DNA from: Robiginitalea sediminis
GTDB lineage: Bacteria > Bacteroidota > Bacteroidia > Flavobacteriales > Flavobacteriaceae
NCBI RefSeq assembly: GCF_002198115.1
Contig: NZ_NGNR01000002.1
Coordinates: 355,558-419,557 of the forward strand
Length of the DNA stretch: 64,000 bases
Direction of reading: 5' to 3'
Below, in pieces: positions 31,890-40,449 of the stretch; within the stretch, counting starts at the first letter, position 1, and each line of letters starts with the position of its first letter. The notes beneath the pieces are model-generated. The model was not told the origin of the DNA. It was given only the letters and a program-made list of their open reading frames with translations, and did not search any database. Position numbers and translations under genes: made by a program.

Positions 31890-33077
31890 TTAGGAACGGG
31901 ACGCCAGTCCCAAAAAGCGCGAAAGGCGCCCCCATTGTACGCGCAGCGCTCTGAAGGCTATCCGTAAGGAAGATTCAATCCCTTTACCTGCCAAGCCGCG
32001 TAGCTCCCGGATACCTTCCAGGATACGGGCCTCGTGCCGGTCATAGGCCAGGGCTGCCCACGTACAGGCCAGCATAAAGGCAAGGGCACCTGCAATAGCT
32101 GCCCAAGGGGTAAGGCTGTGGTGCAGGAAGCGGTATAGCCCCATGCCGGTAAAGCTCCCGTAAAGCAGTATAAAGTGGATGACATAGATGCTCAGGGTGT
32201 TCTGGCCGATACTCAGGAAGAGCGGCTGTTTCATCAGGGACCTGAGAATCATAAAGACCGCAAAGACCAGCATCACATCCCCCAGGCGGATAAACAGGTA
32301 ATTGTTGGAGACTATCATCGGGAAGAGTTCCCATCCGGTCTGCTGCCCGGCCCAGTGGAAGAAAGCCGAGGAATACCAGATAAGCCCGGCCCCGGCCAGC
32401 AGGCAGGCCGCAATACTTTTGAGATATAACATCCGGTCCTCCCTGTACCTGCGGAATACCAGGGCCAGAAACCCACCGATAGTCGCATAACCCACCCAGG
32501 GAATGATGGTGAATACCGAGCCGTTTGCTTTGGTAAAGTAGTTAGCCGCCATGGCGGGCATCCAGCTGTAATCCCAGGCTTTGTATACAGGTTCGAAAAG
32601 AAACAACACCAGGCCCAACCCTAGAAGCAGGGCCGGGAAGAGTTGGCGAGGACCTTTGCTGGCCACAAGATATAGTCCGATCACAGTCAACAGCGCAACC
32701 CCGATGCAGTGCAACACGTCTACCAGATAGAAGGATGGGTAGAGGACCCCATCCAGCAGACCAAAGAGGTTGGTGCGGAGCAGATAGCCTATCCCGATAA
32801 GCTGCAACCCCCGGCGAACCCCTTTGCGGATCCTGGGGTTGTCCCACCCCTGTCTCGGGGCCCTGACCAGCAGGAAGGTGAAAATAAACCCGGATACGGT
32901 AAAGAAAACAGGGGCCGTAATCCCCCGGAAATACTTCCAGGTGTTAAAAGCCAGGTTCTCCGGGTCCCGGAAAACCGGATCCAGCAACCCATCTATAAAG
33001 TGCCCCTGCAGCATCATCAGGATGGCCCAGGCCCGCATGGCATCGATAAAATATAACCGCTTGCTTTGTTCTACCAT
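31890..33077 (-). CDS. DUF1624/heparan N-acetyltransferase-like membrane protein
   Basis: A 395-residue membrane protein with about ten helices. It opens with RLYFIDAMRAWAILMMLQGHFID, the conserved D-x-x-R-G/A ... M-x-x-x-H pattern of acyltransferase-3 and DUF1624 proteins; the His in LQGHFID is the expected catalytic residue. The family moves acetyl or other acyl groups across the membrane onto sugars or lipids. GITAPVFFTVSGFIFTFLLV and IGQNTLSIYVIHFILLYGS fit the same family. The C-terminus is a basic, amphipathic tail of about 50 residues. Donor and acceptor are unknown. It is divergent from the FMN reductase gene. Confidence 0.78.
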   Translation of the reverse strand: MVEQSKRLYFIDAMRAWAILMMLQGHFIDGLLDPVFRDPENLAFNTWKYFRGITAPVFFTVSGFIFTFLLVRAPRQGWDNPRIRKGVRRGLQLIGIGYLLRTNLFGLLDGVLYPSFYLVDVLHCIGVALLTVIGLYLVASKGPRQLFPALLLGLGLVLFLFEPVYKAWDYSWMPAMAANYFTKANGSVFTIIPWVGYATIGGFLALVFRRYREDRMLYLKSIAACLLAGAGLIWYSSAFFHWAGQQTGWELFPMIVSNNYLFIRLGDVMLVFAVFMILRSLMKQPLFLSIGQNTLSIYVIHFILLYGSFTGMGLYRFLHHSLTPWAAIAGALAFMLACTWAALAYDRHEARILEGIRELRGLAGKGIESSLRIAFRALRVQWGRLSRFLGLASRS

Positions 33078-33198
33078 GGTTGCAGTACTACCCTATATAC
33101 TTGAAAAAGGGCGCTTTGGATCTTTAAAGCGGCAAAATTAGCCAAAAAAGGACTCCTCCGCGCCTAATTCCCTGTATTTTAGCACAAAAAACAGCACC

Positions 33199-33735
33199 AT
33201 GGCATTAATACTGGCAATGGCCGGAAGCAATTCCACCACTTCCATCAACCTGCAACTGGTCCGTTACACGGCAAGACAGTTGCCCGGGCATGAGGTCCGG
33301 GTTATGGACCTCTCCCAGGTTCCCATCCCCATGTACAGCGAGGACCGGGAGAAGCAGGAGGGGTTTCCGGTAGAAGTTGAGGACTTGTACCAACGCCTGC
33401 AGGCCTGCGACGGGCTGGTTTTCTCTGTCAACGAGCACAATGGCAATCCTTCGGCCTATACCAAGAACCTCCTGGACTGGCTCTCCCGGCTGGGCCGCTC
33501 CTTCCTGGAGGGCACCCCGGTACTGCTCATGTCTGCCTCCCCGGGAAAGCGGGGTGCGGCTTCCTCCTTCGAAGTGGTGCAGGGTATGATCCCCAGATTT
33601 GGGGGAACGGTAGCTGCCGGTTTTTCGCTGCCGTCCTTCGGTGCAAATTTTTCAAGGGCAGATGGAATTACAGACCCGGATCTTAGGGCCAGTCACCGCG
33701 AAGCCATTGAAACCTTCCTCCAATCCCTTCCCTGA
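33199..33735 (+). CDS. NADPH-dependent FMN reductase family protein
   Basis: A 178-residue flavodoxin-like reductase. LAMAGSNSTTSINLQLVRYT is the FMN phosphate loop, and GLVFSVNEHNGNPSAYTKNLLDWLSR is the family's P/N-E-H/Y-N motif and helix. LLMSASPGKRGAASSFEVV supplies the second flavin loop. It probably reduces quinones, azo compounds or chromate, or supplies reduced FMN in the cytoplasm. Its stop codon overlaps the ATG of the hydrolase by one base (TGATG), so translation is coupled. A TATTTTAG promoter-like box lies 18 bases upstream (33175-33182). Confidence 0.9.
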   Translation: MALILAMAGSNSTTSINLQLVRYTARQLPGHEVRVMDLSQVPIPMYSEDREKQEGFPVEVEDLYQRLQACDGLVFSVNEHNGNPSAYTKNLLDWLSRLGRSFLEGTPVLLMSASPGKRGAASSFEVVQGMIPRFGGTVAAGFSLPSFGANFSRADGITDPDLRASHREAIETFLQSLP

Positions 33736-34595
33736 TGTCTAGAGCCTCTGTAGAACCATTCCGGGCTTTCTGGGCAGGAGTAGAGACCGCAGCCTGGTGG
33801 TACCGCCCCGAGGCGCCCAAAGGCGTTGTTTTGCTCCTTCACGGGTTTGGCGAACACAGTGGGAGGTACCGGAATTCGGTACTCCCTGTGCTGCATGAAT
33901 CGGGTTGGGCAGTACTGGCCTTCGATTGGGTAGGCCATGGGCAGACTGCCGGCAAACGCGGCTATTGCCGGGGCTATGACCAGCTCCTCGATCAGGGGGT
34001 TGAGGCATTCCGGGAAGCTAAAAAACAGTATCCGGCCCTTCCATTGGTGCTCTATGGACACAGTATGGGGGGCAACCTGGCACTGAACCTGGTTTTGCGC
34101 GAACGGGTAAACCCTGACGGCGTCATTGCCAGCAGCCCGTATCTCCGCCTGGCCTTCAGACCCCCGGCGTGGAAATGGCGGTTGGGGAAATGCCTTTTGA
34201 AGGTGGCTCCCGGCCTGACCCTCCCCTCGGGCCTGGATCCCGGCGGCATTTCGACCCTGGCCGAAGAAGTGGCTGCCTACAGGAAGGACCCCCTCGTCCA
34301 CGACCGGGTGAGCCCCAACTATTCCTTCCCCGTAATCGAAGCTGGGGAATGGGCCCTGGAAAATGCTTCGAAACTCGAAGTGCCCACCCTCTTGCTGCAC
34401 GGGACGGCAGACCCCATCATTGACCCCGAGGGGAGCCGGATTTTACACCGCCAGTCCGATGCGACCCACCTGGTAGTAATCCCGGGTGGCTATCACGAAC
34501 TCCATCACGATGCCGGGCGAAATGCCGTTTTTAAGGCGGTCTCCGGATATTTAGCCGAACGATGTGCGGGGGATGCCCCAGTACACGCGCCGTAA
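33735..34595 (+). CDS. Alpha/beta hydrolase, monoacylglycerol lipase-like
   Basis: A 286-residue serine hydrolase of the hydrolase_4 group. LLLHGFGEHSGRY is the oxyanion HG motif, LYGHSMGGNLALNL the nucleophile elbow, LLLHGTADPIIDPEGS carries the acid, and PGGYHELHHDAG the His. All catalytic residues are present. The nearest characterised relatives are monoacylglycerol lipases and lysophospholipases. No signal peptide is seen. It is translationally coupled to the FMN reductase and ends 22 bases before tilS. Confidence 0.9.
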   Translation: MSRASVEPFRAFWAGVETAAWWYRPEAPKGVVLLLHGFGEHSGRYRNSVLPVLHESGWAVLAFDWVGHGQTAGKRGYCRGYDQLLDQGVEAFREAKKQYPALPLVLYGHSMGGNLALNLVLRERVNPDGVIASSPYLRLAFRPPAWKWRLGKCLLKVAPGLTLPSGLDPGGISTLAEEVAAYRKDPLVHDRVSPNYSFPVIEAGEWALENASKLEVPTLLLHGTADPIIDPEGSRILHRQSDATHLVVIPGGYHELHHDAGRNAVFKAVSGYLAERCAGDAPVHAP

Positions 34596-34605
34596 AAAAA
34601 GGCGC

Positions 34606-34613
34606 TACCTTTG
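34606..34613 (+). promoter_or_regulatory. TAnnTTTG -7 box abutting tilS start
   Basis: TACCTTTG ends only 4 bases before the tilS ATG at 34618, so the transcript from this box would start at or very near the start codon. The box lies partly in the space after the hydrolase gene stop. Confidence 0.45.
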
Positions 34614-34617
34614 CCTT

Positions 34618-35940
34618 ATGCGCAGTCGGTTTACATCCCATTTGGAAACCCAATTCCCCGAACTCCTGGAAGCACACTTCCTACTGGCTTGCAGTGGCGG
34701 CCTGGACAGTGTGGTGCTGGCGCATCTCTGCCACAGTCTGGGATTGTCTTTTGATCTGGCGCATTGCAATTTCTCCCTCAGGGGCACGGATAGTGACCAG
34801 GATGCCAACTTCGTATCCGAACTGGCTAATGAACTGGGAATAAAATGCTTTTTAAAAACCTTTAATACAGAGGAATACGCATCAAAATATAAAGCTTCTA
34901 TTCAGGAGTCGGCCCGCGCCCTGCGCTACCGGTGGTTTCACGAATTACTGGATGAAGGAAAGGGAGCATACCTGGTTACAGCCCACCATGCAGACGACGA
35001 CCTTGAGACTTTCCTGATCAACCTGAGCCGGGTAACGGGTCTGGAAGGGCTCTGCGGGATCCCGAGGCGCAATGGCCCAATCCTTCGCCCCTTATTGCCC
35101 TTCTCCAGGGAGGCTTTGGAAGCCTATGCAAAGGATCACGCCATTCGCTGGCGGGAGGACCGTTCCAATGCAGGCCTGGACTACCTGCGCAACCGGTTTC
35201 GCCACCTGGCTGTCCCCGGCCTGAAGCAAGCCGACCCGGATTTCCTGTCTCAGTTTTCCAAATCCCTCGAATTCCTGCGCGGTAACCGGGAGATGCTGGC
35301 CAACCACATGGCCCGGGTTCGCGCCTCCCTTCTGGACCATTCCGCGGACGGAATCCGCATCTCCCTTGATAAACTACTTGCCCTGAACCCCCTTGAAGCT
35401 TATCTGCACGCCCTTTTGCAGGAGTATGGTTTCCGGGACTGGGCGGCCATTTCCCGATTGGTTACAGGCCCAAGCGGAAAGGCGGTGTTTTCCGCCAGTC
35501 ACCGCTTGTTAAAGACCCCCGAAGCCTTGCTGGTCTTGCCCCTTCGCGAAGAATCTGCAACTGAATACCCGGTGGGGGACGGGTTGCATCCCGAGGGGTT
35601 GCCGATTCACCTTCGTATGGAAACGGTTAGCCGGATGGGGGAGACCTCCCCGGCCATACTATATACCGACAAGGAAACGTTAAAGCAGGGACTGACCCTT
35701 CGGAAATGGAAAAAAGGGGATTATTTTTACCCCCTGGGGATGCAGGGCCGGAAGAAAGTTGCCAAATTTTTCAGGGACAGCCACCTGGACCGCCGCCAAC
35801 GCGAATCGGCCTGGTTGCTTTGCAGCGGCCCCGACATCGTCTGGATTCTCGGCCTGCGGGCCGATGCGCGGTTCCGCGTTACCGACCAAACCAGTGAAAT
35901 ACTTAAAATCACATGGGAAGATCCTATAACCTACTCCTGA
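34618..35940 (+). CDS. tilS: tRNA(Ile)-lysidine synthase
   Basis: A 440-residue enzyme; the ATG at 34618 is chosen because it gives the standard short lead before the ATP-pyrophosphatase P-loop ACSGGLDSV (SGGLDS at 26-31). VTAHHADDDLETFLINLSR is the second conserved motif. The N-terminal alpha-hairpin domain and C-terminal tRNA-binding domain (LRKWKKGDYFYPLGMQGRKKVAKFFRD) complete the fold. It changes C34 of tRNA-Ile(CAU) to lysidine, an essential step for reading AUA codons. The 3' end overlaps dsbD by 28 bases in another frame. Confidence 0.95.
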   Translation: MRSRFTSHLETQFPELLEAHFLLACSGGLDSVVLAHLCHSLGLSFDLAHCNFSLRGTDSDQDANFVSELANELGIKCFLKTFNTEEYASKYKASIQESARALRYRWFHELLDEGKGAYLVTAHHADDDLETFLINLSRVTGLEGLCGIPRRNGPILRPLLPFSREALEAYAKDHAIRWREDRSNAGLDYLRNRFRHLAVPGLKQADPDFLSQFSKSLEFLRGNREMLANHMARVRASLLDHSADGIRISLDKLLALNPLEAYLHALLQEYGFRDWAAISRLVTGPSGKAVFSASHRLLKTPEALLVLPLREESATEYPVGDGLHPEGLPIHLRMETVSRMGETSPAILYTDKETLKQGLTLRKWKKGDYFYPLGMQGRKKVAKFFRDSHLDRRQRESAWLLCSGPDIVWILGLRADARFRVTDQTSEILKITWEDPITYS

Positions 35941-37922
35941 TTTGCCTGACCCTATTGGTTTCCGGACTTTCAGCCCAACTTGTCCCGCCCCCCGAAATGG
36001 AGGACCCTGTAGCATGGAGCCAGTCTGTGGAGCGGGTGAATGATACCACCCTGGTTCTGGTCATGCAGGCAGAGATTGAGGAGGGATGGCACCTGTATAC
36101 CCAGTATTCCAACCCGGGTGGGGCCATGCCCGCGGAATTCGAATTCGTGGCCGAAGGGGAGGGGTACAGGCGTAACGGACCGGTCCAGGAAGGACAGACC
36201 TATACGGCCTATAACGATATCTTCGGGGTAGAGGAGACCTTCTATAAAGAAAACGGCGCCTTCCGGCAGGAAATCACGGTGCTGGACCCGGATCTGGACC
36301 GCGTGGTGGTGCGCATTTTCTACCAGATCTGTGAGGAGGTTTGCATCCCGGGGGATCATGAGTTTGTCTTTGCTATAAATGGGGAGCCCATCGAGCAGGA
36401 ACCCGTGGTTGTCGATTCCCGGTCTGCCCAAATGGGGCAGGATTTAAAGCTGGACCTTAAACACCCTGGACGGTTGTATGCCGGGGAAGGCCTTTCTCAG
36501 TCCGGTGACGGGAGTGGGCTCTGGATGATTTTTGCCCTGGGGTTTGTCGGAGGCCTCATAGCCCTGCTGACTCCATGTGTTTTCCCCTTGATTCCCCTCA
36601 CGGTTTCCTTTTTCACCAAGCAATCCGGCACACGGGGCTCCGGGATACGCAGGGCGGTGTGGTACGGGGTAAGCATTGTGCTGATTTACTTCCTGCTTAG
36701 TCTACCGTTCCACTTTTTCGACAGTGTGGATTCGCAAATCCTGAATACCATAGCGACCAATATCTGGCTGAACCTGTTTTTCTTTGTGGTTTTCCTGGTA
36801 TTTGCCTTTTCCTTTTTCGGTTACTATGAACTCACCCTGCCGTCTTCCTGGGCTACGCGTGCCGATGCGGCTTCGGAGCGGATTGGCGGGGGAGTAGGGG
36901 TCTTCTTTATGGCCCTCACCCTGGCCATTGTTTCTTTTTCCTGTACAGGACCTATCCTGGGTGGCCTGTTGGGGAGTACGGCACTCTCGGAAGGGGATGT
37001 GGCAGCCAAGCTTACTGCGGGAATGGTAGGTTTCGGGGTAGCCCTGGCCCTGCCGTTTACGCTCTTTGCCCTGTTCCCGGCCTGGCTGCAGAAGCTTCCC
37101 TCTTCCGGCAGCTGGATGGAAACCGTAAAGGTAACCCTGGGGTTCCTGGAACTGGGGCTGGCCCTGAAATTCCTGTCCAACGCAGACCTGGTGGGCCATT
37201 GGGGTATCCTGAAAAGGGAAGTTTTCCTGGGGATCTGGATCGTACTGGCCCTGGTTCTGGCCTTCTACCTGCTGGGTTGGTTCCACTTCCGCAAGCAGTC
37301 GGGCACCCCGCGCATTAACCTGTGGCGCCTGGGGGGCAGTTTACTCAGTATTGCCTTTGCCGCCTATCTGGGCTATGGCCTGGTGAGCCGGGCGCCGTTG
37401 AAGTTGCTGAGCGGTTTCCCGCCACCCGACTTCTACAGCCTGGCTGAGCTGGATACAGATTGCCCCCTGGGCCTGGAATGCTACAAGGATTTCGATACAG
37501 GCCTGGAACAGGCCAGGCAGACGGGGAAGCCCATCCTCCTGGACTTTACCGGGTGGGCCTGCGTAAACTGCCGTAAAATGGAAGAAAAAGTATGGAGCCA
37601 ACCCGGTGTTTTTACCCTTATCCGGGACCGGTATATTTTGGTTTCTCTCTACGTGGACGACAGGGAGCCCCTGCCTGAGGCGCAGCAGTTTACCTTCCGC
37701 TTCAACAGCGGTCGAACCAAGCGCATCCGAACCGTGGGAGACCTGTGGTCTACCTTCCAGACGGTTAACTTCGGGTCGGTTTCCCAGCCCTATTACGTAG
37801 CCCTCTCGCCGGGGTTGGAGGTCCTGGGGCCCGCCATACAGAACTCCGATGCGGCTACCTACCAGGAGTGGCTTGCTGCCGCTTTAAAGCAGCTGGAGGA
37901 AGATGCCCCGGCAGCTCCCTGA
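35913..37922 (+). CDS. dsbD: Thiol:disulfide interchange protein DsbD
   Basis: A 669-residue protein with all three DsbD parts. After a signal peptide (1-21), the N-terminal immunoglobulin-like domain has paired Cys in YQICEEVCIPGDHEF. Eight membrane helices follow, with the two reactive Cys in GLIALLTPCVFPLIPL and IVSFSCTGPILGG. The C-terminal thioredoxin-like domain has Cys550 and Cys553 in GWACVNCRKMEE. It moves electrons from cytoplasmic thioredoxin to periplasmic thiol enzymes and cytochrome c assembly. The gene overlaps tilS by 28 bases; the start is supported by the signal peptide. No dedicated partner gene is next to it. Confidence 0.95.
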   Translation: MGRSYNLLLICLTLLVSGLSAQLVPPPEMEDPVAWSQSVERVNDTTLVLVMQAEIEEGWHLYTQYSNPGGAMPAEFEFVAEGEGYRRNGPVQEGQTYTAYNDIFGVEETFYKENGAFRQEITVLDPDLDRVVVRIFYQICEEVCIPGDHEFVFAINGEPIEQEPVVVDSRSAQMGQDLKLDLKHPGRLYAGEGLSQSGDGSGLWMIFALGFVGGLIALLTPCVFPLIPLTVSFFTKQSGTRGSGIRRAVWYGVSIVLIYFLLSLPFHFFDSVDSQILNTIATNIWLNLFFFVVFLVFAFSFFGYYELTLPSSWATRADAASERIGGGVGVFFMALTLAIVSFSCTGPILGGLLGSTALSEGDVAAKLTAGMVGFGVALALPFTLFALFPAWLQKLPSSGSWMETVKVTLGFLELGLALKFLSNADLVGHWGILKREVFLGIWIVLALVLAFYLLGWFHFRKQSGTPRINLWRLGGSLLSIAFAAYLGYGLVSRAPLKLLSGFPPPDFYSLAELDTDCPLGLECYKDFDTGLEQARQTGKPILLDFTGWACVNCRKMEEKVWSQPGVFTLIRDRYILVSLYVDDREPLPEAQQFTFRFNSGRTKRIRTVGDLWSTFQTVNFGSVSQPYYVALSPGLEVLGPAIQNSDAATYQEWLAAALKQLEEDAPAAP

Positions 37923-38005
37923 TCCAGGCCTTAACCAAATTCCGGGAAGTGTTGTGGTATTCCCCACCAAAGGGCTATCTTTAATACCACAACAACCAAC
38001 ATCCT

Positions 38006-40399
38006 TTGAAGAAATTTAAACTATTCCTGCGGGTTTTGCTCGCGGCCCTGTTGCTGTTAGTAGTGGCTGCCTTCTTTTTTGTGCGTAGTCTGCGACCCGA
38101 TTACGACGGTTCTCGCGTATTGGGCGGACTGCAAGACAGTGTCTCGGTGTATTACGATACCTACGGGGTACCTCACATCTTTGCCGGGAACAAGGCCGAC
38201 GCGTTTCGCGCTCTGGGGTATGTACATGCCCAGGACCGCCTGTGGCAGATGGACCTGCTTCGGCGCATTGCCCCGGGCCGTATATCCGAGGTGTTCGGTC
38301 CGGACTTCCTGAATACCGACCGCTTTTTCCTCAGCCTGGGGATTGACCGGGCTACTGGAGCCTTGCTCGAAAAAGTGGACCCGGATGCCCCGGAATACCA
38401 GCTCACCCAGGCCTATCTGGACGGGATCAATGCCTTTGTGGCTTCGGGCCCCACACCTCCGGAATATTACCTGACAGGACTTGAGAAAACCCCCTTCGAA
38501 CTTAGGGATGTGTACAACGCTATTGGCTATATGGCCTTTAGCTTTGCCATGGCACATAAAACAGACCCCTTCCTGGAAGAGCTGCGCCAGAGGTTGCCCG
38601 CCCAATATTTGCAAGAACTCCTCGACGAGCCTCCCGGGGCTACGGAGGTCATCCGAAATCACGATGGCAGGGATACCACCAGGGCCATCGGCCAGGTGGC
38701 TGCCGCGCTTACGGAAATCCTGGGGCCACTCCCGGTTCCTATGCTGGAAGGGAGCAATTCCTGGGTTATTGGCCCATCCAAAACCAAAGGGGGGCAGGTG
38801 ATCCTCGCCAACGACCCCCATATCGGTTTTGCCCAACCTTCGGTCTGGTACGAAGCCCATATCCGCACCCCGGATTATGAGAAATACGGCTACCACCTTG
38901 CCGGGATCCCCTTTCCGCTCCTGGGACATGACCGGAACCTGGCCTACGGGCTTACCATGTTCGAAAATGACGACATCGACTTTTACCGGGAAACCCTGGA
39001 CCCACAGGACACCACCCGATACCGCAGGCCCGATGGGTGGCACTCCTTTCAGTCGCACACAGCGACCATTGCCGTAAAGGGCGCCGATTCGGTGGCCTTT
39101 ACCTACCGCACTACGGAAAAGGGTCCGGTCCTGAACCCGGTCCTGAAGCCACTTGAAGGTTCCCCTCCGGTGAGCATGTACTGGACCTACCTGAATGGGG
39201 AAAATCAGGTCCTGCAAGCCTTGTACGGGATAAGCGCGGCTGCCGATATTGATGGGTTTGAGGCAGCCGTAACGAAAATCCACGCTCCGGGTCTCAACGT
39301 AATGTATGGCGATGCCAGGGGTAATGTGGCCTGGTGGGCCGCCGCCAGATTGTACCGGATACCGGACACGCTGTCTACCAAGGTCTTCCTGGACGGGGCT
39401 TCTGCCGGGGAAGAATTCGCCGAAATCCTGGGGTTTGAGTCCAATCCCAGGGCGGTTAACCCGCCCTGGGGCTATGTGTATTCCGCCAACAACCAACCGG
39501 ATAGTACCGCTGCCGGCTATATCCCGGGATACTACCTCCCGGAGAACCGTGCCCGGCGCATTACAGCGCTGTTGGAGTCCCGCTCCGATTGGGACCGGGA
39601 GGCGACCCAATCCATGATTACCGATGGGGTATCTCCCGTAAATGCGGAGGTCGTACGGGCCCTGTCCCGCCACGTGGAGGTGGGTCTGCTCACGGATAAG
39701 GAAATCCCCTGTATGGATGCCATCAACGCCTGGGACGGGAGTTACCCCCTGGACGGGCAGGAAGGGTTGATTTACCACCGGTGGATATACTATATTCTTG
39801 AAGGGGCTTTCCGGGACGAGTTGGGAACCGATGGGTTCCATGCCTTATTGGCCACCCACCTGCATAAACGCCTGATTGCCCGGATGGCCGAACGGCCTGC
39901 TTCTGTTTGGTGGGACAATACAAATACCCCTGATACTGCAGAGACAATGGCCCATGTGGTCAATACCGCTTTCAAGAAGGCCCGCGCCTCTATTGCCAGT
40001 GACTTTGGCGAAGACAGCGATAACTGGGAATGGGGCAAGGTGCATACCCTGGAACACGGCCACCCCATTGGCCAGGTGAAAGCCTTGCGATCCTTTTTCA
40101 ATGTTGGCCCGTTTCCCGCACCGGCCTCCCGGGAGGTGATCAACAACCTGGCCTTCCAGTACGATTCCACCGGAATCTATCCGGTAACCTCCGGCCCCTC
40201 CACCCGCCGGATCGTAGATTTCTCGGATATCGAGAACAGCGTGAGTATCCTCCCCACAGGGCAGTCCGGCAACCCGTTGAGCCCCTATTACGACGACCAG
40301 GCCGAGATGTATATGAAGGGGGAATTCCGCAAGATGATGCTCAACCCCGCGGAAATAAAAGAAACCGCTGCTCACCTGCTCCTGTTCTCTCCGCAGTAA
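38006..40399 (+). CDS. Penicillin acylase family N-terminal nucleophile hydrolase
   Basis: A 797-residue exported or membrane-anchored Ntn hydrolase. The start is a TTG at 38006 followed by KKFKLFLRVLLAALLLLVVAAFFFV, a signal anchor. Residues up to about 245 form the alpha chain. EGSNSWVIGPSKT begins the beta chain: the Ser after the Asn-Gly/Gly-Ser-type junction becomes the N-terminal nucleophile after self-cleavage. The oxyanion and substrate residues (NDPHIGFAQPSVWYEAHI) are typical. The family cleaves amide bonds of beta-lactams, acyl-homoserine lactones or related N-acyl compounds; the native substrate is unknown, and quorum quenching is possible. It stands alone with yifB 50 bases downstream. 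Confidence 0.88.
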   Translation: MKKFKLFLRVLLAALLLLVVAAFFFVRSLRPDYDGSRVLGGLQDSVSVYYDTYGVPHIFAGNKADAFRALGYVHAQDRLWQMDLLRRIAPGRISEVFGPDFLNTDRFFLSLGIDRATGALLEKVDPDAPEYQLTQAYLDGINAFVASGPTPPEYYLTGLEKTPFELRDVYNAIGYMAFSFAMAHKTDPFLEELRQRLPAQYLQELLDEPPGATEVIRNHDGRDTTRAIGQVAAALTEILGPLPVPMLEGSNSWVIGPSKTKGGQVILANDPHIGFAQPSVWYEAHIRTPDYEKYGYHLAGIPFPLLGHDRNLAYGLTMFENDDIDFYRETLDPQDTTRYRRPDGWHSFQSHTATIAVKGADSVAFTYRTTEKGPVLNPVLKPLEGSPPVSMYWTYLNGENQVLQALYGISAAADIDGFEAAVTKIHAPGLNVMYGDARGNVAWWAAARLYRIPDTLSTKVFLDGASAGEEFAEILGFESNPRAVNPPWGYVYSANNQPDSTAAGYIPGYYLPENRARRITALLESRSDWDREATQSMITDGVSPVNAEVVRALSRHVEVGLLTDKEIPCMDAINAWDGSYPLDGQEGLIYHRWIYYILEGAFRDELGTDGFHALLATHLHKRLIARMAERPASVWWDNTNTPDTAETMAHVVNTAFKKARASIASDFGEDSDNWEWGKVHTLEHGHPIGQVKALRSFFNVGPFPAPASREVINNLAFQYDSTGIYPVTSGPSTRRIVDFSDIENSVSILPTGQSGNPLSPYYDDQAEMYMKGEFRKMMLNPAEIKETAAHLLLFSPQ

Positions 40400-40449
40400 C
40401 CTGAAGGCCTCTTGCATCCTGCCGGCGTACTTTGGCCCAAAAAGCAAAT

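Noticed and set aside
35913-35940. The 28-base tilS/dsbD overlap as a possible frameshift or gene fusion
   Set aside because: Both proteins are complete in their own frames; tilS ends normally and dsbD begins with its signal peptide.
38057-39841. A 594-codon antisense frame within the penicillin acylase gene
   Set aside because: The plus-strand gene has a full catalytic layout; the antisense translation shows no recognisable fold and is a by-product of GC-rich codons.
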